DNA of 62,000 bases, taken from Glandiceps talaboti. Lineage: Eukaryota > Hemichordata > Enteropneusta > Spengelidae. Under the pieces are notes generated by a model. That model worked only from the letters and a program-made list of their open reading frames with translations, was not told the DNA's origin and did no database searches. Both the position numbers and the translations under genes were made by a program. Shown here piece by piece: positions 35,387 to 46,238 of the stretch. Each line of letters starts with the position of its first letter. Positions within the stretch are counted from its first letter, which is position 1. The stretch lies in the NCBI RefSeq assembly GCF_964340395.1, contig NC_135555.1:11293931-11355930 (forward strand), given 5' to 3'.

Positions 35387-35796
35387 AACTTATTGACTAA
35401 ATTGTCAATGATTAGTTGGTTGGCTAGTTAGTTTTTTATTGTTGATGGTCAATTAATTTTGATTTTTGATTCATTTTGATCAATGAATGAATGAATGAAT
35501 GAATGAATGAATGAATGAATGAATGAATGAATGAATGAATGAATGAATGAATGAATTGATTGATTGACTGATTGATTGATTTGCTGGTTGAATTTATCAT
35601 TTGACCTTTTTTTGGTAGATTATTTGGTGTATGTCAACTTTGTGAACTGATAACCCGTTAATGTTTAAACAAACTATCGAATGATTTGCTATTTCAATAT
35701 TTGTATTTTATAGGCTCCAGTAAGGACTCGGTGTCCTTCCCGCACATATCCGAAAAGACCACATACCGTGTTAGTTACGGCCATCCTGCACATTGA
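28532..35796 (+). CDS. Intermediate filament gene C, cytoplasmic, lamin-like long rod (460 aa, 8 coding exons)
   Basis: Coding exons are 28532-28660, 29293-29477, 30156-30438, 31224-31409, 32025-32150, 34174-34388, 34832-35007 and 35714-35796, joining in frame to 1383 nt. The head is MSGYGYQQPSMSR. Coil 1A contains LNNRFSDYIKKVEDARNQ and coil 1B starts EIKRLYEDEIGKLRRELD. Coil 2 starts LPEMLERVRSAANAELQKYK near residue 232, and the rod ends EIESLKVLVEDAESKL near 376. The distance from rod start to coil 2 (about 217 residues) matches the long coil 1B of lamins rather than the short chordate type. The tail is short and Gly-rich (GTGTGGVGGRGN), with no lamin Ig fold or CaaX box. All internal splice phases equal those of gene B, showing tandem duplication. 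It should dimerise and build cytoplasmic filaments, possibly with gene B. Confidence 0.93.
28732..29050. repeat. Gene C intron 1 (GA)n then (GACA)n array
   Basis: The motif order is the same as in gene B intron 1. It starts about 70 bp after the donor. Confidence 0.97.
29293..29477 (+). CDS. Gene C exon 2: start of coil 1B
   Basis: The exon is 185 nt, acceptor CACCAG, donor GTATAA, ending in phase 2. It encodes EKESAEIKRLYEDEIGKLRR. Confidence 0.93.
29685..30113. repeat. Gene C intron 2 (TATG)n, (CA)n and (CATA)n arrays
   Basis: (TATG)n at about 29688-29830 is followed by (CTAC)n, (CA)n and (CATA)n/(CAGA)n, which end about 40 bp before the exon 3 acceptor. The inverted relation of TATG and CATA allows a large hairpin. 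Confidence 0.97.
30156..30438 (+). CDS. Gene C exon 3: coil 1B
   Basis: The exon is 283 nt with the same acceptor context as gene B (ATTCATTGTAG). It encodes coil 1B heptads and ends at YAK in phase 0 at GTTAGA, a slightly weak donor. Confidence 0.92.
30715..31078. mobile_element. Inverted-repeat element of about 360 bp in gene C intron 3
   Basis: The left arm (TTACAAGTTAGTGTTCACTA, later GATAGCAAGATTGAATGCA and TTGCTACATTTTGTG) is the imperfect reverse complement of the right arm (CAAAAATGTAGCAACG ... GTGAACACTAACTTGCAAC). The arms are about 130 bp. It looks like an old MITE. Confidence 0.65.
31224..31409 (+). CDS. Gene C exon 4: end of coil 1B, L12 and start of coil 2
   Basis: The exon is 62 codons after CATCCAG, before GTAAGT, phase 0 at both ends. 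Confidence 0.93.
32025..32150 (+). CDS. Gene C exon 5: coil 2
   Basis: The exon is 42 codons after TTGCAG, before GTAAAA, phase 0. It encodes LNDLKKQLGQDAADISKLAD. Confidence 0.93.
32319..33855. mobile_element. Non-autonomous DNA element of about 1.5 kb with long terminal inverted repeats in gene C intron 5
   Basis: The left end (GCCCAAAACTGACCAAGTAC, GGGCAGAGTTACGAGCTCG, AAGTCTCAAGTACGAGTGACG) reappears inverted at 33760-33830. The inverted repeats are about 75-95 bp. AAATATTT words lie near both outer edges and may be a target duplication. The same intron of gene B is only 678 bp and lacks the element. No transposase frame is visible. Confidence 0.75.
34174..34388 (+). CDS. Gene C exon 6: end of the rod
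   Basis: The exon is 215 nt after ATATAG, ending two bases into a Lys codon before GTATGT. It encodes GEIESLKVLVEDAES. Confidence 0.93.
34424..34632. repeat. (CA)n and (CT)n microsatellites in gene C intron 6
   Basis: (CA)n near 34471-34508 and (CT)n near 34590-34632 follow the donor, as in gene B. Confidence 0.97.
34832..35007 (+). CDS. Gene C exon 7: tail
   Basis: The exon is 176 nt and opens with the last base of the split Lys codon after CTCCAG. It ends in phase 1 at GTAAAA. It is glycine-rich and includes GQYGRNMALARSLP. Confidence 0.92.
35334..35580. repeat. (GATT)n and (GAAT)n arrays in gene C intron 7
   Basis: Tetranucleotide arrays lie in the same intron as in genes A and B. Confidence 0.96.
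35714..35796 (+). CDS. Gene C exon 8: C-terminus
   Basis: After TTTATAG the exon reads GSSKDSVSFPHISEKTTYRV, then SYGHPAH and TGA at 35794-35796. Confidence 0.92.
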
Positions 35797-36025
35797 GTAC
35801 AGACACTATATTATACTTTGTTGCTACGGCCACGCCTAGTTACTGGCCACTGAAACAATGTGGTGGCCCAAGGAAGGAGAGGACATGTTGATGTGTACAT
35901 ACAGATAGTTAGGAAGGTTGTGCCGAAAAGTACATAATTGTATATAACCAGGGAAATTTCCATATGTGATCTAAATGATATCATGTACATATAAGTATAT
36001 AGTAATGTGTTTTTTCATAAATATC

Positions 36026-36031
36026 AATAAA
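36026..36031 (+). terminator. Candidate poly(A) signal of gene C
   Basis: AATAAA lies about 230 bp after the stop codon in AT-rich sequence. Confidence 0.55.
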
Positions 36032-36260
36032 TTTGTTAAATCGGATTGCCAGAAAGATTACGAAATTAAGATATTCTTTGTAGCTATGTATATAGAGTCA
36101 TAGTTTAGTTGTCTTCCCAACATCTTAAAAAATGCTAGCTGTGATGTTTGTCACGATCGAATCTTGATTTCTCCGTTGTCATTTTATATTTCCTCATTCA
36201 CCCCTTTCTCTTCTTTGACCTATATTGTACTCCTCCTAACCATAATCATTGTCGTCGTCG

Positions 36261-36302
<42 letters not shown>

Positions 36303-36687
36303 CTCATCATCGATCATCATATTCACCACCACCACCACCACCGTCATTATCATCATTGTCACTGTCGTTATCATCGCCATACACACCTTTATAACCCGTC
36401 ACCACTCACAATCTTTCAGTATCACATAAACGTACAAACAGGTTTAAAGTTTAGTTTCGTGCCAAGATCAATTCAACTCATTAATAACATGTAATCACTG
36501 CTAAATGTATTTATTTGTATGTATTGTAATTTTTACTTTTCATGGATTATTATTTGAGTAAATGTAATCTATGTGGCTTTGTAGTTCCTGTCAATGCAAA
36601 GGAAATTTCATGTTTTTCATGACGAATAAAGTAATTATTATAATTAGTCATTGTCCTCCTCCTCATCCCAATTATCACTCGTCATCG

Positions 36688-36732
<45 letters not shown>

Positions 36733-38134
36733 ATCCAATTATGTACCCAAACAATATCTACATCATGTCTCAAAGCGTTTTATCTTCTGTGTTTATATTG
36801 TATTTTTCTATTCGGTTTAAAACCCTATGTTTTCACATGAGACTCGGATACATCCTACAAAGACACCTAACATGGATGTAGAATTGTATATTTAGAAATA
36901 AAAATTTGCTTAAACACCAACTTGTTGTTTTCGAAATGTTTTAATGCTTGTTACATGTAAAGATAAACCACCCACTTAAGAAAAGATGGCATACACATCA
37001 ATATAACAACTAGTGTGTTTGATATACATAGGAATTGATTACTTTACAAATGAAAGTATAACACCACAGGAAATATTACCATTTGAAATCAAAGTTAATC
37101 ATATTTCTCCAAACTTTGCCATATAAAAGCTTGTTCCTGTTCCTTTTGAGACAATAAATGTAATTTAGGCATTCACGGTCCTAGCCTGTTTTCATGGAAA
37201 TTTATTTTCCCATACAGTTTACAAAGTATTAGTATTCGGCGGCCATTTTGAATTCTAAAAATGACTAATTTTGATATCATTTTGACCACTGTTTCAAAAA
37301 TTTGTATAGTGACCCCTGCTTCTGATTTTAACTGAGCATAAGGTTATGTTTTCTTGAACTAAGACAGCAAAAGTTAGAGTTTATTTCCGAGGCACATTGT
37401 TAACTTAAGTATCATTTGACTCCCGTTTAAACAATCTGTATGGTGACTTTGATTTTTTCTCTTGATTTTGACTCTTCAGTTTTCTGGAATACAGTAACAG
37501 CAAATTTTAACATTTCATTTTTGCAGCACACACACTACTTATCATTAACATGAACATTTACTTTCAGACTCGTGTAAGATTTACTGTAAAGATTGAGTTA
37601 AAAATATCCCTAAACCAAAGAAGATTGTTCATCTTACATTGTCAGGAAATCAATAGGCATTGAAGGAATCTGAGTCTCTGAAATGAATTTTTACCATCGG
37701 TAAATGTAAAATAACAACAAACTAGGCATAAAAATGGTATAGAGCAAGTTGGAATATGCAAAGTCAATACAATTGAACAGTTGTATTTGTGTAGAAAGTC
37801 AATTTGGTCACACAATAACAAGTGAGGGCGCTGCTGCAACGCCAACACCTTGAAACACCAGCTCCTCAAAGTTTCAGGTTTTTCTCCAAAACCAGCTTCT
37901 CAGAATCACCAAAGTTCCTCCTGTTGCTTTGTAAGCATCTGGTGAGTACCTGAGTGAAATGCTGTAACAGTTTCGGAGTGCACTACATGGAAAATCAAGT
38001 GGAAATGTTGGCAGTCATGTTCGTCATTGTCACGGACATGATTAACATTCAAGTTCAAGTGTAACGTATTTGAACTCATTTACATATTCTATCGTTTAAA
38101 GATCTTACTCCAGTCTATAACACCTTGTCTTACC
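36032..38134. other. Gene C downstream flank, no gene
   Basis: Two (CAT)n runs occur (about 36256-36303 and 36680-36732). GTTGTTTTCGAAATGTTTTA near 36923 also occurs in the gene B flank near 21533, so this too is part of the duplicated unit. The last 200-300 bp before 38135 may be the 5'UTR of the LINE. Confidence 0.55.
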
Positions 38135-39034
38135 ATGCCGAAGTGCAACGACTGTGATAAATCTAGGGGTGTTACGTTTACTCAGGGTGACTTGCATTTG
38201 TGCCAAAAATGCAAGAAAAAGCGATTTCCGTCAGGATCACCAAATACTGAACCAAATCAGGAAACCACACAAGCTTCAGCAACATCTGGTGTCTCCATTG
38301 ATCAACGGCTCACTGAAATCAGCCTCCAGGTTAGCTACATACCAGTACTTCTGAAAAGTGTCAATGACATAAAGGAATGCCAGGATACTACATCTGCCTC
38401 GCTAGAATACTTCAATTCACTCTTTGAAGACTTCAGAACAAGAATTGCCACAGTAGAAAGCGAGAACAAAGTAACCAAGGAAAAGAATGAAGAACTCACT
38501 AAACGTGTGGCCGATCTAGAGAAAGCTCTTGAAGATCAAAACCAATATAGCCGGAGAGAAAATATTGAAATTCATGGAATCCCAGAAACCAACGAAGCCA
38601 ATGAAAACACCGACGCAACTGTCATTAGGGTACTACAGAAAATCGACCCAGGCATCACCCCAAATAATATCGAAGTCACCCATAGAATTGGCCGCAAATT
38701 CACAGAGAGGGATCCAAGCACACCGAAACCGAGACCAAGACCAATCATTGTCAAGTTCTCTGGCAGAAAGATACGTGATTCCGTCTATAAAAATAAGAAG
38801 AAAATAATCAACACAACTACTGACACACTTGGCTATACAGAGAAGAACAGAATATACATAAATGAAAACCTAACACCAACAGCACGAAAACTACTGAAGT
38901 CTGCGAATGAAAAACGAAAGGCCTTAAACTATAAATACCTGTGGACAAGAAACGGCTTTATCTACGTAAAGAAGTTTGACGCAACTACTGTAATCAATAT
39001 CAGAAATGAACATGACCTTATCAAAATTGTCTGA
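38135..39034 (+). CDS. LINE ORF1 protein (zinc-knuckle-like, coiled coil, L1-type RNA-binding)
   Basis: This 299-aa protein begins with a C4-x2-C7-x15-C23-x2-C26 cluster that may bind zinc. It is followed by a Thr/Ser-rich stretch, a coiled coil (about residues 95-135, KVTKEKNEELTKRVADLEKA), and a region starting ENIEIHGIPET near residue 145 that fits the RRM-like domain of L1 ORF1 proteins. The basic C-terminal part (KFSGRKIRDSVYKNKKK) would contact RNA. Such proteins trimerise and package LINE RNA. ORF2 starts 69 nt after the stop codon. Confidence 0.85.
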   Translation: MPKCNDCDKSRGVTFTQGDLHLCQKCKKKRFPSGSPNTEPNQETTQASATSGVSIDQRLTEISLQVSYIPVLLKSVNDIKECQDTTSASLEYFNSLFEDFRTRIATVESENKVTKEKNEELTKRVADLEKALEDQNQYSRRENIEIHGIPETNEANENTDATVIRVLQKIDPGITPNNIEVTHRIGRKFTERDPSTPKPRPRPIIVKFSGRKIRDSVYKNKKKIINTTTDTLGYTEKNRIYINENLTPTARKLLKSANEKRKALNYKYLWTRNGFIYVKKFDATTVINIRNEHDLIKIV

Positions 39035-39103
39035 ACCAATGTATCCTCTCTTCCCGCTTTCCGTCATTAATCCTTATCAGGTAATCGAATTTCTCTTTCA
39101 CTT

Positions 39104-42070
39104 ATGCCAGTGAATAACAACATCACTGAAGAAGACATTTTTGACATTAGCTGTGCGGAATACTCACTAGCTAAATTCAACACAACTTTCAGCAATACAG
39201 AGAACGCTTTCTCCGTCTCACATATCAATGTCCGATCACTTAACAAGAACTATGACAATTTCAATATGCTATATGAACACTCTTTGCGAAATCAATTTCG
39301 AATTATCGCTCTTTCTGAAGTATGGCAAGTGTCAAACAAAGACATGTATAATATGCCTAGTTATTCTTTTGTTGTTAACTGTAGAGACCAAGGTAAAGGT
39401 GGAGGAGTAGGAATGTATATACACGACTCTTTGTCATATACTGTGTTGAGCAATGTTACAATTACAAATGCAGAAACTCTGTGGATCGAAGTAGAACTTG
39501 AAAATAGATTTTTCCTAGTTGGGGCTGTGTATAAACCACCACATTCTAATGTTGACGACTTTGTAGAGAGTTTAGAAAATTATATAAGTGAGAGTGAAAG
39601 AAAATATAGCGGATGTGTTATTATTGGAGATTTCAACATTGATGTGAGCAAAGAAACGAACCCTAGTGCCCGCAAACTTATTGATACACTTGCATGTTTT
39701 CATTTTAAACAAACTATAAGTACTCCTACTAGGAAAACACAGAATTCAAGTTCTACCATAGATCATTTGTACACAAACATAGCTGACAGGTCCATTTCTA
39801 CAGGTACTATTACTGCTGACATCTCAGATCATTTTCCGATATTTATATTCTTTAATTCAGTGAAAACACCACCCACAACTGGAGTTACAACATTGATAAG
39901 AGACTATTCAAAGTTTAATGGGCAGGCATTTAGAGATGAGTTGAATGCTGAAACATGGGAAAAGGTTTTGCAATGCAAAGATGTAAATTTAGCTTTACAA
40001 CATTTTGTTGATAGGTTCAAAGATATCATTGCCAAACATGCTCCTTTGAAGTGTATACGTACCTCAAAGAAAAAGAAACGAGTCAAGCCGTGGTTGACAC
40101 CTGGAATACTTAAGTCAGTTAGAACAAAACACAAGCTGTTTAAGAAGGTCATTAACAGTCGTTTCAATGTAACGTTATATAACCATTACAAGAAATACCG
40201 GAACGTTCTCACCACTATTCTAAGGAAAAGCAAATGCCATTATTATGCAAATGTTTTCTCACTTAATAATGGCAAAATAAAGGAGACGTGGGGAGTTATA
40301 AACGAATTAATTGGTAAATCAAAACACAAACAGTTAACTATTCCAAGACAATTGAAGATTAACTGTAATGGTTCAGAAGTAATTCACACTTGCCTGGATG
40401 ATATTACGGAAGATTTTAATAATTTTTATGTACATGTTGGTGAAAATCTCGCTAATAAAATACCCACTTCCCCGAACACAACGTTTCACGACTTCTTGGG
40501 TGAGAAAGTTCCTCATTCCTTTTTCTTTTACCCTGTTACCAAACTTGATATTGTCAATACTATTTCTGCATTGGATATACGCAAAGCAACAGGTTTTGAT
40601 GACATCCCTTGCAAGTTAATCCACGAAGGTAGAGAGGAAATATCAAACCCTCTATGTCACATTATTAATTTGTCTTTCTGTTCAGGTCATTTTCCAGAAC
40701 TCCTTAAAGTAGCCAAAGTGTTACCTTTTTATAAGAAGGGTCAGATAAATGAACCTGGAAACTATAGACCCATTTCCGTTTTACCTGTTATCAGCAAGAT
40801 TGTTGAAAGAATTGCAAACAAACATTTGATGAATTTCTTAGAGGGATTTAACATTTTATATGACCATCAATACGGTTTTCGGAAGAAGTACAGTTGTAAA
40901 TTGTCTTTGATTAGTTTGATTCAATCTTTACAAGAAGAGCTTGATAAGAGAAATTCAACACTTGGTATTTTTATCGATTTTTCAAAGGCTTTCGATACTG
41001 TAAACCATAATATTTTACTTGCAAAGCTTGAACATTACGGAATCAGAGGTTTACCACTCAAGTGGTTCTCTAGTTATTTGCATTCACGGAGTCAGTATGT
41101 CAGCATCAATAATATAGCTTCAAGCAGATTAAATATTACCTGTGGTGTCCCTCAGGGGTCAATCCTAGGACCTATCTTATTCTTGATATACATAAACGAC
41201 ATTCCAAATTCCTCCAATCTTTTCAATTTTAAGCTTTATGCAGATGATTCAAACTTATTTCATTCTATCCAGGAAACCCATAACAATATATCCCTCAATC
41301 TAGCTAATGTTGAATTTCATCAGGTAAATAAATGGTGTGATGCTAACCGACTGACTATGAATGTAAATAAAACAGAACACATGGTAATTAGAAGTAAACA
41401 AAACAGTAAAGAAGTAATTGGGTCTATAACTCTTAATGACAGGGTGGTTAGAGAAGCTAACAGCACATCGTTCATTGGGATTCACCTAGACAGTAATTTA
41501 ACTTGGAAAACTCACATTGTAGACGTAAAGAAAAAGATCTGTAAATTTACTGGAATATTTTACAGGCTTCGACAACTGGTCCCATGTTCAACTCTCCTAA
41601 TGTTGTACAATACCTTTGTATTACCACACATTTCCTATGGCCTTGAAGTGTGGGGAAGTTCGTGTAAAACATATCTCAAAGAGATTTTACTTGCACAGAA
41701 AAGGATTGTTCGTGTCATTACGGGGAGTAAATGTAATGCACATACGGCACCTTTATTTAAAAAGCTCAGTATTCTTGATATATACAAACAGTTTGACTAT
41801 CAGATTGGAATTTTTGTTCATGATGTACTACACGATAAACTTCCGCCACACTTCAAGGACTACTTTTCGAATATCGAACATTGTCATGATACTAGGCGGA
41901 AATTGAGAGGAGACCTCCATGTACCAAAATACAAGAGTAATTTTGGTCAGTCTTCTGTCAAGTTCACTGGTTCACAGATATGGAACAACATTCCATATAC
42001 AATTCGCAGTCACCCAAGCAGACACAAATTCAAGAAAGATTACAAACAGTTTCTTCTTGTAAATATGTAA
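39104..42070 (+). CDS. LINE ORF2 protein: AP endonuclease and reverse transcriptase
   Basis: This 988-aa polyprotein performs target-primed reverse transcription. The N-terminal apurinic-type endonuclease has N42 (INVRSLN), E72 (LSEVW), VYKPP, G175-D-F-N (GDFNID) and S241-D-H. The reverse transcriptase has YRPISVLPVISKIVER, the first catalytic Asp in FIDFSKAFDTVNH, GVPQGSILGPILFLIYINDI and YADD at 712-715. The C-terminal part (GLEVWGSSCK, AQKRIVRVITG, GSQIWNNIPYTIRS) is usual for CR1/Jockey-group elements. No RNase H is evident. The frame has no stop or shift. The nearest clade (L2, Crack, Daphne or CR1) needs a phylogeny. Confidence 0.95.
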   Translation: MPVNNNITEEDIFDISCAEYSLAKFNTTFSNTENAFSVSHINVRSLNKNYDNFNMLYEHSLRNQFRIIALSEVWQVSNKDMYNMPSYSFVVNCRDQGKGGGVGMYIHDSLSYTVLSNVTITNAETLWIEVELENRFFLVGAVYKPPHSNVDDFVESLENYISESERKYSGCVIIGDFNIDVSKETNPSARKLIDTLACFHFKQTISTPTRKTQNSSSTIDHLYTNIADRSISTGTITADISDHFPIFIFFNSVKTPPTTGVTTLIRDYSKFNGQAFRDELNAETWEKVLQCKDVNLALQHFVDRFKDIIAKHAPLKCIRTSKKKKRVKPWLTPGILKSVRTKHKLFKKVINSRFNVTLYNHYKKYRNVLTTILRKSKCHYYANVFSLNNGKIKETWGVINELIGKSKHKQLTIPRQLKINCNGSEVIHTCLDDITEDFNNFYVHVGENLANKIPTSPNTTFHDFLGEKVPHSFFFYPVTKLDIVNTISALDIRKATGFDDIPCKLIHEGREEISNPLCHIINLSFCSGHFPELLKVAKVLPFYKKGQINEPGNYRPISVLPVISKIVERIANKHLMNFLEGFNILYDHQYGFRKKYSCKLSLISLIQSLQEELDKRNSTLGIFIDFSKAFDTVNHNILLAKLEHYGIRGLPLKWFSSYLHSRSQYVSINNIASSRLNITCGVPQGSILGPILFLIYINDIPNSSNLFNFKLYADDSNLFHSIQETHNNISLNLANVEFHQVNKWCDANRLTMNVNKTEHMVIRSKQNSKEVIGSITLNDRVVREANSTSFIGIHLDSNLTWKTHIVDVKKKICKFTGIFYRLRQLVPCSTLLMLYNTFVLPHISYGLEVWGSSCKTYLKEILLAQKRIVRVITGSKCNAHTAPLFKKLSILDIYKQFDYQIGIFVHDVLHDKLPPHFKDYFSNIEHCHDTRRKLRGDLHVPKYKSNFGQSSVKFTGSQIWNNIPYTIRSHPSRHKFKKDYKQFLLVNM

Positions 42071-42337
42071 AATTTTCGCGCATTTTCATTTTCATTTTTC
42101 ATGTACAGTATGTAGTTTGTGAGTTTTTGCAGCAGTCACCTGATCTTTTTTCATTGTAATATTTATACTAGTGTATGAGTTTTGAGTGGCTAGACTAGAT
42201 TAGTTATAGAAACTATTTTCTAGCCTCTCGCCCGCTCTGATACAATTATGCACACATTGTGTATTATATGCTTTCAATTGTTATGTATTTTTTTTTGTGA
42301 TGGGTAAATAAATTACAATTACAATTACAATTACAAT

Positions 42338-43255
42338 ATTTGTTGCATCTTCCACAGCCCTTTCTATTGTGGTGATACATAACCGACATACAGACACTCA
42401 TAGCAGAGATGTATGTAACGCAGTCAAGATCTAGTTGTTTCAAAAGATCAGTCTATGCAACATCATTATGACTGTCTATTTATTCAATTCCAAAATGTCA
42501 GTCAGTGAGAGACCGTGTGCTTATATTCACAAGTCTGTGGTATTTGCATGAGTGGAACTGCAACACTGTTTCACAAAAGTGATAGTCAATCAAGGTTACC
42601 AGACACAACACTTTCAAAACCAGAGACAGCTGGTGTTATCCCAGACAACACAATGTCTGAGATATTATTCAAAACACTGTTACACTTCACCAAATAAACC
42701 ATGTCTGTAAGTGTTACATTGCAACATTCTGTCTGTACCAAATACAACTATCATTGATACATGTTCCACACATTTTCAACACTTCCACTGAGAGGCAGAG
42801 GGGGGAAAATGACAACAGGTTCAATTTGTATGATGTTGTGTAGACTGTACTTTCCACACAACATTGATCTTGGCTGTAGTAAATTGAAACGTTGTATTTC
42901 ACTGTGAACATGATTATTTTCAAATGTACTTTGTCTGGTCCCATATTGAGAGCGGCAGTGATGTTGAGATGTTGATATATGTTCACAGCATGATATAACG
43001 TATCATCTTACATGTGTGTCTAAGGTTATTGAATAAAGTTATTGAATTAGATTGTCTGTACTTTGTCAGTCATTACCATGTTGTCGAAGTTGAAATAAAG
43101 ATTATGTTGCCTTTAAATGGACTTATGGATTTACCATTTAGACCAACTTTACAATTGTAGTTACTTGACTGTGACTTAAAACTGTGCTCACTCTGGTTTC
43201 TACTCCATGTCTCGCAAAGCATTGGAATTCGTATCATGTCTCTATAACTAGGTCA
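42338..43255. other. Intergenic, no gene seen
   Basis: There is no conserved reading frame. The sequence is AT-rich and directly follows the LINE tail. Confidence 0.5.
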
Positions 43256-43289
43256 AACAACTGACCTTCAGTTCTACATAATTTCAACA

Positions 43290-44105
43290 ATTTCATTAAT
43301 CCAAGGCATTCATGGTGACACTTGAGTTCTAGTCTGGATGATAAGCCATGCCAGGGAGCCATCATCTATACCTTCAAAGAGGTAAGGGCATTTCATAATG
43401 GCTGTGAGATCTAGTCTGGAGTTAAGCCATGCCAGGGCGCCATCACCTATACCTTCAAAGAGGTAAGGGCATTTCATAATGGCTGCGAGATCTAGCCTGG
43501 AGGGTAAGCCATGTCAGGGTGCCCTCATCTATACCTTCAAAGAGGTAAGGGCATTTCATAATGGCTGTGAGATCTAGCCTGGAGGGTAAGCCATGCCAGG
43601 GTGCCCTCATCTATACCTTCAAAGAGGTAAGGGCATTTCATAATGGCTGTGAGATCTAGTCTGGAGGCTAAGCCATGCCAGGGCGCCATCACCTATACCT
43701 TCAAAGAGGTAAGGGCATTTCATAATGGCTGTGAGATCTAGTCTGGAGGCTAAGCCATGCCAGGGCGCCATCACCTATACCTTCAAAGAGGTAAGGGCAT
43801 TTCATAATGGCTGCGAGATCTAGTCTGGAGGGTAAGCCATGCCAGGGCGCCATCACCTATACCTTCAAAGAGGTAAGGGAATTTTATGGTGGCCAAGTTC
43901 TAGTCTGCAGAATAAGCAATGTCATCTATACCTTCAAAGAGGTAAAGGCATTTCAAGGTGACTGTGAGTTCTAGTCTCCAGAATAAGCCATGTCAGGGTG
44001 CCCTCATCTATACCTTCAAAGAGGTAAAGGCATTTCATGATGGCTGTGAGATCTATTCTGGGGGATAAGCCATGTCAGGGTGCCATCATCTATACCTTCA
44101 AAGGA
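43290..44105. repeat. 82-bp satellite array, about ten units
   Basis: The anchor CCTTCAAAGAGGTAAGGGC (last unit truncated after CCTTCAAAG) recurs at 43371, 43452, 43534, 43616, 43698, 43780, 43862, 43931, 44013 and 44095, giving a period of 81-82 bp with one 69-bp unit. Central units are nearly identical and outer units diverge, as expected for unequal exchange. Confidence 0.95.
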
Positions 44106-46238
44106 ATTTTCATTGACAAAAATACAAAATTTGAGCACCACCAAATAATTATTTCAAAAATGGCATCGCTAGATGGTGTAATAAGTTTAAAATATTATGT
44201 GCACAGAAAAATCAAAATCAAAGTTCAAGGTATCCTTAAATTTGGCAATGTTTTAAAACAAAAAGAGCAATAATATCTGTAGTTTTTAGCAAACTTTCAC
44301 AATATTTCTACAATGTTTTATACAACCTTAAAAATATTTAAGTAGTGATGAAGTACAAGTGCATCTGACATCAAATTGATGGCAAACCTTTTTATACTTA
44401 AAATGTGACCAACAAAAAGAAATTTAAAAAAGATATACTTGTCAAGCAGCTTTCCAAGATGCAAAAGTTTTGAAATAAAAAATAATAATTTAGGTATACT
44501 TGTAATAAATAAGAGTATTGAGATTCCATATGTTTTCTTTAAAGTATAACTAAAACTACATGGGCCTCAGTAGGGTCTACACACAGAAAAAAAATATAAA
44601 AAGTAAATATTACTCCCCCATGTCAATATTTACTGGAAGTCTCCTCAGTGGAGAGACTTGCTTTATGGAAAGCCTTATTACAAAGACTTTTACAGATCTG
44701 CTTATTTGCAATTGTTCATCCATATCTGCAAGAACACAGCGTATCTCTACGTCTCAACATTATTTTTACAAAACTTTATACAAGATGTTTACAACAAAAT
44801 GTAACTGGAAGTGATACAAATGTTTCCTGAATGGAAATATCATATACGAAAGTGCCAAATGTGAAATTGGATACATCATCCTAGTAGTAATTTGGCAAGA
44901 CTCTAGCACCTACCAACCATGTAGGGCTCCAACATACAAATATGTTTATTACATAATACCTTCTACATGATTACAAAATAGTATTTTTATGAAAATTATT
45001 ATCAATGGAAGAGTATCCCAAAGTCTCAAAATGTGGCCATATTATGAGTTATTCTAAGTACATATCTGGGATAATCTGATTGGATAACTGTCATTACAAT
45101 TTGTTGAAACTCAAACTTTAAGGTACATTTTGCGGTGTGTTTTTTTAACCAAATGAATGGTGATTATAACTAAATTCATATTCTATGATTTCAAAAATAA
45201 TAGAATTATATTCCATTATTGAGTAAATCCCAGAGCCCAGAGTTAATTAGTTTTTTACAAGTGGTTGTACAAATCATTTAGTGAGTTGGAGATGTCTGCT
45301 GGTACAGTGGTAGATACAATATATACTATAGAATATTTAACATATGATTGAAACTTACCCAAATATTACTACTATCAGTAACACTAATAATTGGATTGTC
45401 ATATAGTCTACATGTAAATTGAAATTTCTAGGAAAACTGAAATAGTTATATCTGAAGCATTGGACTTAAGTATATAGCTAATTGCTAAAGTGGTGTATGT
45501 TATTTTCAGACAATTTAACAAAGCCAGCCAGACTGAGAAAACTACAGTGTAGAGTTGAGGGGGGAATGGAAATGGAAATTCTATGACATACTATTGATAT
45601 GTTGTATACACGGTATATTGAACTACCTATAGGTAAACTCATGTGTATGGCTAAACAAATTATATAACAGTGTTTGATAAAATAACACTGGGATAGTACA
45701 ACTAATTAGAGACCCTCAAAAGTTACTATTGCACTACTGTTGTTAGGGCGACAGTATTTAATTCTATGGAGCTATGACTCAAATGACCCTATATTTCTCC
45801 ATTTAGGCAAAATAATTTCAAAAATTGACAACCTCTGTGCAGACTATCATTATCATAAATAGCAATACAGATACTGTAAAATCAATTAGTAATTAACAAT
45901 TAATTAGTGCAATGTATTTTTATAAGTATAAATTTGTAATTATAATTCATTCAGTTGTTTTTATGACATTTATGAAATGTTCCAAGTACAAAAATCTGCT
46001 TTATTTGAGAAAGGAGAAATGTTTTTGATAAACTCAGCCTCGATTATATAGTCCCATATGTATGTTACTTAAATATAAAGTGTATTTCATAAACATAACA
46101 CTCACTATTTTACTTCTACATTGACATTACAACCCCTAATTAAGAGTAGAATAGACAGACCTACCATAGAAAATACATTGATTATACCAAATATCTAAGG
46201 ATGATAGGGGATGAAGCTATGTGAGGCAATCACCTATT
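44106..46238. other. Intergenic and 3' flank of bestrophin, no gene seen
   Basis: AT-rich sequence without conserved frames. A reverse-strand AATAAA (46000-46005) about 235 bp beyond the bestrophin stop could be its poly(A) signal. Confidence 0.5.
46000..46005 (-). terminator. Candidate poly(A) signal of bestrophin
   Basis: TTTATT on the + strand reads AATAAA on the gene strand, about 235 bp after the stop codon. Confidence 0.4.

Larger units (their letters stand above)
38135..42337 (+). mobile_element. Apparently intact two-ORF LINE (CR1/L2/Jockey group)
   Basis: A complete ORF1 and ORF2 are followed by about 240 bp of 3'UTR and a tail of ATTACA repeats (about 42311-42337) typical of CR1/L2/Crack/Daphne-type elements that lack poly(A). 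Both frames are uninterrupted and the catalytic motifs are present, so insertion was recent or the copy is still able to move. The exact 5' end and target duplication were not found; the 5'UTR probably extends upstream of 38135. Confidence 0.88.
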
